DNA of 64,000 bases, from NCBI GenBank assembly GCA_963718145.1, contig CAVQYJ010000020.1, positions 434,001-498,000 on the forward strand, read 5' to 3'. The notes beneath the pieces are model-generated. The model did no database searches and had not been told where the DNA came from. It saw nothing but the letters and a program-made list of their open reading frames with translations. The translations under genes were made by a program, and so were the position numbers. Positions 35,087 through 45,710 of the stretch are shown here, one piece after another (position 1 is the first letter of the stretch; the number at the start of each line of letters is the position of its first letter). Source of the stretch: UBA7672 sp963718145. Lineage in GTDB: Bacteria > Pseudomonadota > Alphaproteobacteria > Caulobacterales > Hyphomonadaceae.

Positions 35087-36580
35087 ATGCAGACCGGCTA
35101 CACCGCCATCGTTGAGAAGCTGAGTCTGGCTGTTCCCGCACCGCATACGGCGTCGCACATCGCGGGCAGCGTCCGCAGATCCGAAATTCGCACCGACCGG
35201 GCCGTCGAAACCTTCCCAAAGAAGCATGCCCATTCTGGCGGCTTTCGGGACCATCTCCTTTTCGCGCTTAAGCACGAGCCGACCGATCTTCGCGTCCTCG
35301 CCGCGGCCTTCAAGAAGCTTGGACCTGAACTGGTTCTCACTTGGCTGCGCGACGAGCCGACTGGCGGCTATGCCCGCAGAGCCTGGTTTCTCTACGAGTT
35401 CCTGACCGGAAGCCGCCTAGATCTGCCCAATGCACGGACAGGGAACTATGTCGATGTACTGGATCCCAAGCGGCACATCGTCGGCGACCGTCGTGTCTCG
35501 ACGCGCCATCGCGTCTGGGACAACCTCCTTGGCGTTCCCGGATTCTGCCCGACGATCCGGCGCACCGCCAGGCTGGAGTCCCGCATGGCGGAACAGCTCG
35601 ACCGGGAGGCAGCGTCGCTTACGGAAAATGCCGATCCGCAGCTGCTTCGGCGCGCCGTAAAGTTTCTCTACACCAAGGAGACGCGGTCGACCTTCGAGAT
35701 CGAAGGCGAGGCGCCGAATCCCAAGCGCGAAGAGCGGTTCATCGCTGCGCTTGGGCGGGCAGGCCAGTTCGACCCGACCGACAAGCCATCGCTGATCGCC
35801 CTGCAAAACACCATCGTCGAACCGCGCTACGCCGCCGCCGACTGGCGGACAATCCAGAACTTCGTCGGTGAAACCGCTCGCGGCTATCGCGAGGTCGTCC
35901 ACCTCATCTGTCCCAGGCCAGCCGATGTTCCTGAACTGATGACGGCCTGGAAGAGCGCCGGCGACCGTCTGCTGCAGACGAGGCTCGATCCGGTGCTCAT
36001 TGCGGCGCTCCTGTCCTTCGGCTTCGTCTTCATCCACCCGTTCGAGGACGGCAATGGCCGGGTTCATCGCTTCCTCATTCACGCCGTGTTGGCCCGGAAA
36101 GGGTTCAGCCCTCGGGATGTGATCCTCCCGGTCTCAATTGCAATCGTGCGCGACATGCCGAGCTACGATGCGGCCCTGGAGGCATTCTCGAAGCCGCTGT
36201 TGTCGCTCATCGACTGGCGTCTCACCGAGGCGAGCCAGCTGATAATCGAAGGCGAGACGGCAGGCCATTATCGCTATTTCGATGCAACGCCGCATGCCGA
36301 ATATCTCTATGACCGGGTCGCGGAGACCGTTCGGACCGACCTGCCGCAGGAATTGGAGTTCCTGGGCGCCTTCGATCGCGCCTATGTCGCTGTGCGGGAC
36401 ATCGTCGACATGCCCAACCAGCGGCTGTCGCTTTTTGTAAGGCTGGTGATGTCGAACGGCGGCCAGCTCTCCAAAGCCAAGCGCAAGCTCTTTCCCGAAC
36501 TCTCCGAGCAGGAAATCCCGGCAATGGAGCAGGCCGTTCGCGCGGCGCGGCAAGCATTGGCAGGTGAGGACCAAGTATAG
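35087..36580 (+). CDS. Fic-domain protein, class II (N-terminal inhibitory helix)
   Basis: 497 residues from the ATG at 35087 (GAGG six bases upstream; a TTG at 35075 is less likely). The Fic core is H317-PFEDGNG-R325 with R328, complete and catalytically competent on paper. Upstream, T202-F-E-I-E206-G207 fits the inhibitory motif [S/T]xxxE[G/N], so the protein should be auto-inhibited (class II), not a toxin with separate antitoxin. A long N-terminal region (1-190) and a C-terminal helical region are not recognisable. Fic proteins transfer AMP or similar groups to proteins. Last gene of the island. Confidence 0.9.
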   Translation: MQTGYTAIVEKLSLAVPAPHTASHIAGSVRRSEIRTDRAVETFPKKHAHSGGFRDHLLFALKHEPTDLRVLAAAFKKLGPELVLTWLRDEPTGGYARRAWFLYEFLTGSRLDLPNARTGNYVDVLDPKRHIVGDRRVSTRHRVWDNLLGVPGFCPTIRRTARLESRMAEQLDREAASLTENADPQLLRRAVKFLYTKETRSTFEIEGEAPNPKREERFIAALGRAGQFDPTDKPSLIALQNTIVEPRYAAADWRTIQNFVGETARGYREVVHLICPRPADVPELMTAWKSAGDRLLQTRLDPVLIAALLSFGFVFIHPFEDGNGRVHRFLIHAVLARKGFSPRDVILPVSIAIVRDMPSYDAALEAFSKPLLSLIDWRLTEASQLIIEGETAGHYRYFDATPHAEYLYDRVAETVRTDLPQELEFLGAFDRAYVAVRDIVDMPNQRLSLFVRLVMSNGGQLSKAKRKLFPELSEQEIPAMEQAVRAARQALAGEDQV

Positions 36581-36647
36581 GCGATGGCCGGACGATCCCT
36601 AGGGGAAAAAGCCGCAGACCGAGCGCGCCACATCGAAACGCAACGAA

Positions 36648-36695
36648 ACCTTGCCAAGGTCGGGGTCGGGCGTTCGAATCGCCTCGCCCGCTCCA
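36648..36695 (+). repeat. Displaced 3' half of tRNA-Gly (att site of the island)
   Basis: From the anticodon stem to CCA this matches the tRNA at 30599, with the first 21 bases identical and CGCCCGCTCCA at the end identical. The T-arm is GGGCG/CGCCT instead of GTGAG/CTCAT: every changed pair still pairs. No acceptor 5' strand or D-arm precedes it, so it is not a functional tRNA. It marks the right end of the island. Confidence 0.88.
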
Positions 36696-36817
36696 AAAGT
36701 CACCTTAAAGCAAGGAAGTGTGTCTCCCCTTGTTGGGGGTGGGCGCCCGGCCCGGTCCGAGCCGGATGGATTCGGCGCGACCGACGACATGCGAGCGCCC
36801 TTCAAGTCGAAGCGGTC

Positions 36818-37660
36818 TCAGTCGCCGGGTTTGCGGCCGCTGCGATAGTCGCCGTAGGCGGCGTCGCGGGCGTTCAACCCCTTCGTCACCCCATCGCGGA
36901 ATTGCGCAAACGTCGCCCGGGAAGTCTCGGTGGTGAGCGCCAGCGCCTGGATTTCCGCGCCGGCCCTGACCGCCGCGCGCAGGCCCATGATCTCCATCGC
37001 GCGATGGACGGAGCGCTTGTTCATCTGCTGAACATCCGACGGGATCCTGGCGATGCGCTCTGCGACCTGCAGCACTTCGCGCTCGAGGTCGGCCGCCGGG
37101 AAGGCGCGGTTGGCGAAGCCGGCGCGCACCGCCTCGCGGCCATCGATCGCATCGCCGGTCAGCATCATTTCCATCGCCGGGCGCAGGCCGCAATACCACG
37201 CATGGAACTGGTTGTCGGGCGGGCTCATGCCGCGCACGGGCGGATAGCCGATCTGCGCATCCTCCGCGACGTACATGAGATCGCACCCGGCCGCGAGTTC
37301 GGACCCGCCCGCCAGGCACCATCCGTGCACCTGCGCGATCACCGGCTTGGCCAGGTCCCAGATGCGGAAACATCCCTCGACCACGTGCCGGGCCCACTGT
37401 CCTGGTCCCGATGCCGTGTGGAACGGCAGGGGCTGCTTCGCGCCTTCCGCGGACAGGTCGTAGCCGGCCGAGAAACATGTCCCCGCGCCGCGGATGATGA
37501 TGACGCGCACATCGGGATCGCGATCAGCGGTCTCCAGCGCCGCGAACAGGTCTCGCCGCAGGTCGTTGGACAGCGCGTTGCGCTTTTCGGGGCGGTTGAG
37601 CGTCAGGCGCCGGACATGAGGGAGCGGGTCGTCGCTTAGAATGAGGCTCTTGCTGGTCAT
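36818..37660 (-). CDS. Enoyl-CoA hydratase/isomerase (crotonase) family protein
   Basis: 280 residues from the ATG at 37660 behind GGAGG. LTLNRPEKRNALSNDLRRDL is the N-terminal signature. GAGTCFSAGYDLS and HGWCLAGGSELAAGCDLMY supply the oxyanion-hole backbone. Asp is at GMSPPDNQ where many hydratases have the second catalytic Glu, so the reaction may be non-standard. Substrate unknown. First gene right of the island. Confidence 0.88.
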   Translation of the reverse strand: MTSKSLILSDDPLPHVRRLTLNRPEKRNALSNDLRRDLFAALETADRDPDVRVIIIRGAGTCFSAGYDLSAEGAKQPLPFHTASGPGQWARHVVEGCFRIWDLAKPVIAQVHGWCLAGGSELAAGCDLMYVAEDAQIGYPPVRGMSPPDNQFHAWYCGLRPAMEMMLTGDAIDGREAVRAGFANRAFPAADLEREVLQVAERIARIPSDVQQMNKRSVHRAMEIMGLRAAVRAGAEIQALALTTETSRATFAQFRDGVTKGLNARDAAYGDYRSGRKPGD

Positions 37661-37897
37661 CTCGACATCCTCCGGACCCGGCATCGTGCGCCGCTGCCTG
37701 TTCAATACGGCAAATCGGCCGATGCGCGAATGCCGGCCGCAAGCGCTTGGCGGCGGGATTGGCGCCGCTCCCCGCTGCATTGCCTCGCCGTTCGACGTGT
37801 GAAAAGCGAGGGACGACGGCGCGGCCGGCTTCCCGGGCGCTTGGATCCCGTCGCGAAATCAGAGCGGTTCACGCCGTCTCGCAGAAGGCCGGGTTTG

Positions 37898-39095
37898 ATG
37901 AAGGTCGTCATTGCAGGCGCAGGCATAGGCGGTCTCGCCACGGCTCTGGCCCTGGCGAGGTCCGGCTTCGAGGCCGTCGTCATCGAGCGTTCCGGCGTCC
38001 TGGCCGAGGTCGGGGCCGGGCTGCAGCTCTCTCCCAACGCAATGAAGGCGCTGGGAGCTCTGGACGTGGCCTATCTGGTGGAAGCCGCTGCCTCCGAGCC
38101 CGACGCGCTGGAGCTGCACATGGGCAAGATCGGGCGCCCGGGTGTTCTCGATCCCCATGGGGCGGGCGGCGCGCGAGCGCTATGGCGCGCCCTACCTGCA
38201 CGTCCATCGCGCCGACCTGGTGGAGGTTCTGCTGCGCGCTGCGGTGAGCGCGGGCGTGAAGGTGCAGCTGGGCGCGCGCGTGGTGGCGTGCGTGCGCGAG
38301 GGGGCGGAGCTGCGCGTGGGGCTGGATACGGGCGAGATCGTAAGCGCGGATGTGCTGGTGGGCGCGGATGGCGCGCGCTCGACGGTGCAGAAGATGGTGG
38401 TCGGGGCGCAGCCGGCGCGGTTCGCGGGGGCGGTGGCGTGGCGCGCGGTGGCGCCGGTGGAGGCGTATCCGCAGCTGCCGACGGCGGCGTGCGTGTGGGT
38501 GGGCGCGGGGCGGCATGCGGTGACGTACAGGGTGCGCCGGGGCGCGCTGATCAACTTCGTGGGGGTGGTGGAGGAGAAGGGGTGGGCGAAGGAGGGGTGG
38601 GACGAGGTGGGCGACAAGGCGGTGCTGGCGCAGGCGTTCGCGGGGTGGGCTGCGCCGGTGACCAGCGTGATCGGCGCGGCGCGTGCGGTGCACAGGTGGG
38701 CGCTGTATGAGCGTGACGTGCTGGCGGCGTGGTCGGAGGGGAGGGTGACGCTGGTGGGCGATGCGTGTCACGCGATGACGCCGTTCCAGGCGCAGGGTGC
38801 GGCGATGGCGCTGGAGGATGCGGTGGTGCTCGCGCGCTGCCTGGAAGCGCAGCCGAATGCGCCGGAAGCCGCCCTCAAGCGCTACGAGGCGTTGCGCAAG
38901 CCGCGGACGAGCCGGGTGCTGGCCAGCGCGCGGTCGAACATGGGCGTGTTCCACCGTTCGAACTTCGTTACGCAGGCGGCAACTTACGGGCCGATGAGGC
39001 TGGCGGACCGGCTGCTGCCTGCCTTCGTGCGCTCGCGCCAGGACTGGATTTATGACTACGATGCCACCCAGGCGGTGGCGGCCTCGAGGGGATGA
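37898..39095 (+). CDS. FAD-dependent aromatic monooxygenase (frameshifted here)
   Basis: Salicylate-hydroxylase-like flavoprotein. The N-terminal frame gives VVIAGAGIGGLATALALARSG (dinucleotide fold). The C-terminal frame from 38142 gives PYLHVHRADLVEVLL, VLVGADGARSTVQKM and LVGDACHAMTPFQAQGAAMALEDAVVLA (FAD motif). One extra base in the GGG at 38140-38142 separates them; removing it gives about 398 residues. From about 38230 to 38830 codon choice changes to G-ending codons. Substrate unknown. Confidence 0.85.
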
Positions 39096-39096
39096 C

Positions 39097-40167
39097 ATGC
39101 GCAGGAGTCTTCTGGCACTGGTGGCGGGCCTGGCGCTGGCGGGCTGCGGACCGGTAACGCCCAAGGAGGCTGCCTCCGGCAAGACCATCACCGGCCTCGA
39201 CGATCCCGGCGCAATGTGGCCGCTGCTGAACGCCCACTGCCTGCGCAGCCCCAGTTGCGACCCGACCGCGGATTTCGGGCGGGGAGCGGGCGAGGCGTCC
39301 GACAGCGTCGACCAGGTGACCTGGTTCGTGCAGACCAAGGACGTCGTCAAAGAAGGCGGCGAGGACTATGGCGCGCTGATCCAGGTCAGCCTTTACGGCC
39401 TGCGCGCGTCAGGCGGAAAGGCCGGGCGTCCGATCACGCTTGACGAGGCGCCTGCGACCCTCAACGGCGCGAATGCGATGCGCTCCATCCTTGCAATCGA
39501 ATACCGCACCCCGGGCGGCGGGCCGCCCGAGCCCTACTTTCTCCAGTTCGAGTCGGCGCAGGTGGCGCTCGCCGTCCCGGGCGTGGCGGGCAAGACGCAG
39601 GAACAGGCAACCGACGCCACCTATGACTGGCTCGATGCGATCAAGCCGGCCATGGATTGCGACGGCGCCGTGATCGAGATCACGGGCAGGGCCGGCATCC
39701 TCCATTCGGATTGCTCGCTGGGCATGCCCGCAAGCGAGACGGCAGCCGGCGGCGACCGACACGATTTCGAGCCATGGTCGTTCTACATCTCCCGCAATCT
39801 GCGCGACGAGCCGCTGCCCGCGCTGGTGCAGGCGATCGAGGCAGGCGAGACGCTGGGCTTGAAGATCCTCGGGCCGGGCGGCGACATCATCCTGCAGGAT
39901 GCGATCTATTCGGGCGGCTATGCGGAAGCGCTGAAACGCGGCGCGGCGGCGCTCGCCGATCCGCAGATCGCAACGGAAATCGCTGCGCGCTGCCAGCCCT
40001 TTGCAGGCAAGGCGCAGGAGTCCTGGAAGATCGCCGACGTGACGCCTGCCCTGCATGTGTGCGATCCGCGCACGCCGCAGCAGCGGGCGCGCGATGCCGC
40101 GCCTAACGCGCCGGCTTCGCCTGTTCCAGCTTCGCCAGCTCCCGCTTCTCGAGTTCCGGGCCAATAA
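39097..40167 (+). CDS. Hypothetical lipoprotein
   Basis: 356 residues starting one base after the monooxygenase stop. MRRSLLALVAGLALAGCGP is a lipoprotein signal (Cys17). The body holds CLRSPSCDPTADFG, Cys-rich positions and a C-terminal repeat-like SPVPASPAPASRVPGQ. No known family was recognised. Its end overlaps the convergent GDPD gene by 65 bases, unusual unless a frame error has extended it. Confidence 0.65.
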   Translation: MRRSLLALVAGLALAGCGPVTPKEAASGKTITGLDDPGAMWPLLNAHCLRSPSCDPTADFGRGAGEASDSVDQVTWFVQTKDVVKEGGEDYGALIQVSLYGLRASGGKAGRPITLDEAPATLNGANAMRSILAIEYRTPGGGPPEPYFLQFESAQVALAVPGVAGKTQEQATDATYDWLDAIKPAMDCDGAVIEITGRAGILHSDCSLGMPASETAAGGDRHDFEPWSFYISRNLRDEPLPALVQAIEAGETLGLKILGPGGDIILQDAIYSGGYAEALKRGAAALADPQIATEIAARCQPFAGKAQESWKIADVTPALHVCDPRTPQQRARDAAPNAPASPVPASPAPASRVPGQ

Positions 40168-41134
40168 GCTCGATCCGGTTGGTCCAGACATAGCCGGCGA
40201 AATTCTCCGGCACGGCCTTCAGGTCGCCGATGGAATCAATGCCCGTCGAGCCGATATCGTCCGGATCGAGCGGCCCCAGCAGGATCACCGTGGAGCCCGC
40301 TTTCTCCATGCGCCTCGTGAACTTGTGCGGCCAGCCCCACACCGCCCAGGCAAGGTTGGACGGGACGACGACGATGGTGTTGCGGCACGGCTTGGGCACG
40401 ATGCCCGTCCAGCCCGTCGTCTCGTAGGCGATGACGCAGTTCATCAGCGAGCGGCCCGTATAGCCCCGCAGTCCGGGGATCAGCTCGATGCTCTTTGACG
40501 TAGGCTCCGCGCCGCCATAGCTGGCCCACACGGCGCTGCGCCATTCCGGGTGATCCTTCACAAGCGCCGCCAGCGCCTCGCCCTCCTCGGTTCGCCGGCT
40601 CTTGAAGTTGACCAGGAACTTCCTGTCGGGAAAGCGCGCAAGCACGTCGGGCAGGGCCGGCATCAGGCCAACGCCCTTGCCGCGCAGGGGATGCGTCTTG
40701 CCGGCATCGGCGGTGTAGCCAAAACCGACATCGAGCGTCTTGAGATAGCTCATCTCCAGGTCCTGGGTCACGCCCTTGCCGTCGGTGCGGCAGTCGACGG
40801 TCCAGTCATGCATCACGGCGAACTGCTTGTCGGGCGTCAGGTGGACGTCGAGCTCGACCACGTCGGCGCCGCTGGCGAAGGCCGCCTCCATCGACGGCAG
40901 GGTGTTCTCGATGAAGTCGTGCGTGGGCGGATAGATGCGGTCGGCCGTGCAGGTGTCGTTCTCGACGCCGTCCTTCGAGAAGGTCTGGTGCACGCCGCGA
41001 TGGGCGAGCAGGCGGATGTGTCCATCGCCATGCGGGCTTTCGAACCAGGAGAGGTTGTAGACGACCGCGGCCATGAAAAGGACGAGCAGGCCGCCGAGCG
41101 TCCAGAACAGGCCCTTGCCGATCGTCCTAAGCAT
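40103..41134 (-). CDS. Glycerophosphodiester phosphodiesterase family protein
   Basis: 343 residues. One N-terminal helix (IGKGLFWTLGGLLVLFMAAVVYN) anchors it. The catalytic core has RLLAHRGVHQTF (His-Arg), ENTLPSMEAAFASGADVVELDVHLTPDKQFAVMHD (metal Glu/Asp and catalytic His), the GDPD motifs. It would hydrolyse glycerophosphodiesters at the periplasmic face. Overlaps the 3' end of the preceding convergent gene. Confidence 0.9.
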   Translation of the reverse strand: MLRTIGKGLFWTLGGLLVLFMAAVVYNLSWFESPHGDGHIRLLAHRGVHQTFSKDGVENDTCTADRIYPPTHDFIENTLPSMEAAFASGADVVELDVHLTPDKQFAVMHDWTVDCRTDGKGVTQDLEMSYLKTLDVGFGYTADAGKTHPLRGKGVGLMPALPDVLARFPDRKFLVNFKSRRTEEGEALAALVKDHPEWRSAVWASYGGAEPTSKSIELIPGLRGYTGRSLMNCVIAYETTGWTGIVPKPCRNTIVVVPSNLAWAVWGWPHKFTRRMEKAGSTVILLGPLDPDDIGSTGIDSIGDLKAVPENFAGYVWTNRIELIGPELEKRELAKLEQAKPAR

Positions 41135-41269
41135 GCTGTCCGTCCCCCTTATCGCAGGAAAATGTGCGCCGGAGATCGCCAGCGCACATGGGCAGGATCG
41201 TGGCAGGCCGATGACCGTTCCGCGATTTGGCGTTGCGCGCCAAGTCTTCAGCCTTCGTGGCGCTGGTCC

Positions 41270-41731
41270 TTACTGCGGCGGCGGAGGCAGGGCGTTGGCG
41301 CGGGCGTAGCAGGCGTCTGGCTTGATGCGAGGAGCCTTCGCCATGAGGTCGCGCTCGGCCTGGTCGGTGTAGGCGTCGGCGACCATCGAGCTGTGGGTCG
41401 CGTGCACCGCCTTTTCGGCCACCAGCTTGTTGATGCCGGATTCAGCCAGCGCGATGCCGAGCGCCTGCGCCTTGCGCAGCACGGCCTCGTCGGTCGGATT
41501 GAGCGCGCCCGGCGGCGAAGGGTTTTCGATGAAGACGATACCCGCACAGTAGAGATCGTCCTTGGCATCCTGCGATCCCACGGCGAGCGGGTCGGCCGGC
41601 GGCGGGGGCGGCTGCACGGGAGCAGCGGCTGGCGGGGCGGACTGGGCCGCGGCGCCATCGGTCGCCGGCGGCCCGCCACACGCGGCGAGCACGGCGACCA
41701 ACGCAGCAATAGCGGTTTCACGAAGCTTCAT
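41270..41731 (-). CDS. Hypothetical Pro-rich lipoprotein
   Basis: 153 residues. MKLRETAIAALVAVLAACGG is a lipoprotein signal. An Ala/Pro-rich linker (PPAAAPVQPPPPPADP) is followed by a small helical domain with two Cys (DLYCAGIVF and KPDACYARANA). No family recognised. Co-directional with typA and GDPD, with gaps of 76 and 135 bases. Confidence 0.65.
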   Translation of the reverse strand: MKLRETAIAALVAVLAACGGPPATDGAAAQSAPPAAAPVQPPPPPADPLAVGSQDAKDDLYCAGIVFIENPSPPGALNPTDEAVLRKAQALGIALAESGINKLVAEKAVHATHSSMVADAYTDQAERDLMAKAPRIKPDACYARANALPPPPQ

Positions 41732-41807
41732 CGGGTCGGCCTCCTGCTGGGGCGAAGGGATAGCGAAGCCGGCGGCGGGGGCAAGAGTGCGTTGCGGGTA
41801 GCCCCGC

Positions 41808-43625
<1,818 letters not shown>

Positions 43626-43798
43626 GACGGGTACGATTTTCGGTTCTGGGCCGGGGAGGGCCGAATTTGTGCGCCGCAATACCCGGCTTTTGTGAATAAA
43701 GCGAGAGCGGCTGCGGTTAAGCCGCAGCAGGGGGGATTAACGCCCTGTCAGACCCGGCCGGCCAGCTGCGGAACTGCACGGGTGAGGATTGCGTTAGC

Positions 43799-43821
43799 CT
43801 CCAGGGCGGGGACGCCTGGAG
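43799..43821 (+). promoter_or_regulatory. Hairpin covering the ribosome-binding site
   Basis: CTCCAGG (43799-43805) pairs with CCTGGAG (43815-43821) around nine bases. The right arm includes GGAG, the only Shine-Dalgarno-like stretch, eight bases before the ATG at 43830. A folded leader would hide it. A further hairpin GCTGCGG-TTAAG-CCGCAGC lies at 43710-43728. Confidence 0.5.
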
Positions 43822-43829
43822 CTGGCCTC

Positions 43830-44345
43830 ATGAGCTACATCACGCGGCGCCTGGCGCCGGGCGAGTCGGTCGTCTACGAGGGCCGCTTCCACTGGGTGCA
43901 GAAACTGTGGCCGTGGGTCGCGCTGCTGCTGCTGGGCGTCGTCCTCGTCGGCGTGTTCATCTTCGTGCGCGAGATGGTTCGCCTGGGCTCGACGCGCATG
44001 GCGGTGACCAACCGGCGCGTGATCCTGAAGAGCGGGTTCTTCGCCACGAAGACCGACGAGCTGACGCTCGGCTCGGTTGAAGGGGCGCATGTCGATCAGT
44101 CCATCCTCGGGCGCATGTTCGGCTTCGGAAAGCTGACCCTGCGCGGCCGCGGCGACACGCATCTCCACTTTCCCACCATGGACCGCCCCGGCAAGTTCCG
44201 TGCAGCCATCGAGGACGCGCGCATGCAGGGTGAAGTCCCGCCCGTGCAGGTCGTGCAGGAGCCGCCGGCCGATGAAACCCACCGTGACCGCAAGCGCCGC
44301 CTCAAGCGCGAGGCCGGAAGCGAGCGCGGGGCGCTGACCTCGTAG
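43830..44345 (+). CDS. Bacterial PH-domain membrane protein (YdbS-like)
   Basis: 171 residues. Two-helix hairpin or single long helix WPWVALLLLGVVLVGVFIFV near residue 29-48. Then the PH-like domain: GSTRMAVTNRRVILKSGFF, TDELTLGSVEGAHVDQSILGRMFGFGKLTLRGRGDTHLHFPTM, characteristic of bPH2/DUF304. The C-terminus is Arg/Lys-rich. Function in bacteria unknown. Confidence 0.85.
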   Translation: MSYITRRLAPGESVVYEGRFHWVQKLWPWVALLLLGVVLVGVFIFVREMVRLGSTRMAVTNRRVILKSGFFATKTDELTLGSVEGAHVDQSILGRMFGFGKLTLRGRGDTHLHFPTMDRPGKFRAAIEDARMQGEVPPVQVVQEPPADETHRDRKRRLKREAGSERGALTS

Positions 44346-44413
44346 TCGCATCGGGTTGCAAGACACGGGCGCAAGCGTGATACCGGATCGAGGCGGGATC
44401 CGGAGGCATCGTC

Positions 44414-44848
44414 ATGCGGGTTGCCAGGCTTGTGGCTGCGGCCTTGCTCCCCGCGCTGGGCGGCTGCCTCTCCCTCTCTGAAACCACGCCGATGTCGCTC
44501 GGTTCTTCAGGGCGCTGCGCGGTCGGCGAGCCGATGGTCGAGACGATGCTGTTCCTCGGCAGGGCAAGGCCGGGCGGGGTCGTGAGCGAAGAGGAGTTCA
44601 CGCGGTTCATCGAGGCCGAAGTCGTTCCGCGCTGGAGGCAAGGCTTCACCATCCTCTCCGGCCAGGGCCTCTGGTATTCCGAACAGCGCCACATCACCGA
44701 GCGCGAGCCTTCGCACGTGCTGGTCCGCTTTCACGATGGCGGCCAGGCAGCGTCAGCGGACATCGAAACGATCCGCGCCGCCTACATCCGCACCTTCACG
44801 CAGGACGCCGTGCTGCGCACCGACCGCCTGACATGCGCCGATTTCTAG
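44414..44848 (+). CDS. DUF3574 lipoprotein
   Basis: 144 residues. MRVARLVAAALLPALGGCLSL provides a lipobox (GGC). The body, ETMLFLGRARPGGVVSEEEFTRFIEAEVVPRWRQGFTILSGQGLW and LVRFHDG, matches DUF3574. No catalytic residues known. Convergent with the next gene, stops one base apart. Confidence 0.82.
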   Translation: MRVARLVAAALLPALGGCLSLSETTPMSLGSSGRCAVGEPMVETMLFLGRARPGGVVSEEEFTRFIEAEVVPRWRQGFTILSGQGLWYSEQRHITEREPSHVLVRFHDGGQAASADIETIRAAYIRTFTQDAVLRTDRLTCADF

Positions 44849-44849
44849 C

Positions 44850-45443
44850 TCAGCCGGGGAATTGCTGGACCCCGATCGCTTCCAGCATCCCGTCGCGCAG
44901 GATGTAGACCGCCTGGCTTTCATGGCCCTGGGCGAAGGCGAAGACGGCGGCGTTCTCGGCGCGCATCTGCTCCCACGTCGGGCGGTCGAACCAGCTTTCG
45001 GCATGGAAGGGAAATTCCGCGTTGGCCGCGCCTGGTCCCTGCGCGCCCTCGGCCCAGGCCGGCAGCGCGTTGGCGGTCCTGAACTGCGAATGGCTCTGGT
45101 CAATCCAGTCCGCCAGCGCCGCCTCCATCGCCGCCGCTTCGGTCACGTCATAGAGGCCGAAGACGTCTTTCGTTGGCGCGGCCCAGACAAGCGCGGGCAC
45201 GCCATCGGGCGCGCGCACGACCAACGTCACGGCCGCCTTGGGGCAGTCCGGACCGACGGTCAGCGCCTCGATGGTAAAGCTGCGCTGGGCATCGACAATC
45301 CACGACCTCTCGGTCTTGGCGCCGCAGCCCGTGATGGCGATAGCCTGCTCGGGCGTCTCGGTGATGCTGAGCCCCTGGGGCTGGCACGCAGCCAGACCCA
45401 GCAAGGCGAGCGAAGGAAGTATGAAAAAAGCCCGGATGCGCAT
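44850..45443 (-). CDS. Hypothetical lipoprotein
   Basis: 197 residues. MRIRAFFILPSLALLGLAACQP is a lipoprotein signal (Cys20). The body has four further Cys-free beta-like segments and ends MLEAIGVQQFPG. No recognised family. The 267-base gap to the vWA gene contains two imperfect hairpins but no clear terminator. Confidence 0.65.
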   Translation of the reverse strand: MRIRAFFILPSLALLGLAACQPQGLSITETPEQAIAITGCGAKTERSWIVDAQRSFTIEALTVGPDCPKAAVTLVVRAPDGVPALVWAAPTKDVFGLYDVTEAAAMEAALADWIDQSHSQFRTANALPAWAEGAQGPGAANAEFPFHAESWFDRPTWEQMRAENAAVFAFAQGHESQAVYILRDGMLEAIGVQQFPG

Positions 45444-45710
45444 GGTGTGTCTCTTGTGGCTTCTATTCGGGGAGGGACCCGAGAAAGCCCAAAGACGCGG
45501 GAAAAGGCAAGTCGATCACAAAAGCCTCGGTGGCGCCGCGCCAGCCAGCACCCATCCCGGCCAGCGGCGGGGGAGAAGCGCACCGCTGCTGGCCGGTTCG
45601 TCACGGATTCCACGCCGACCGAGTCCTGATCAGCCCGCGCGGTTGGCGTCCGTTCCCCCCAATGTCTGTCCCCACAGACACTGCCCCAAACCTAACTGAG
45701 CGAGCCGGGA

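Noticed and set aside
36648..36695. Second functional tRNA-Gly
   Set aside because: No 5' acceptor strand or D-arm; only the anticodon-to-CCA part exists.
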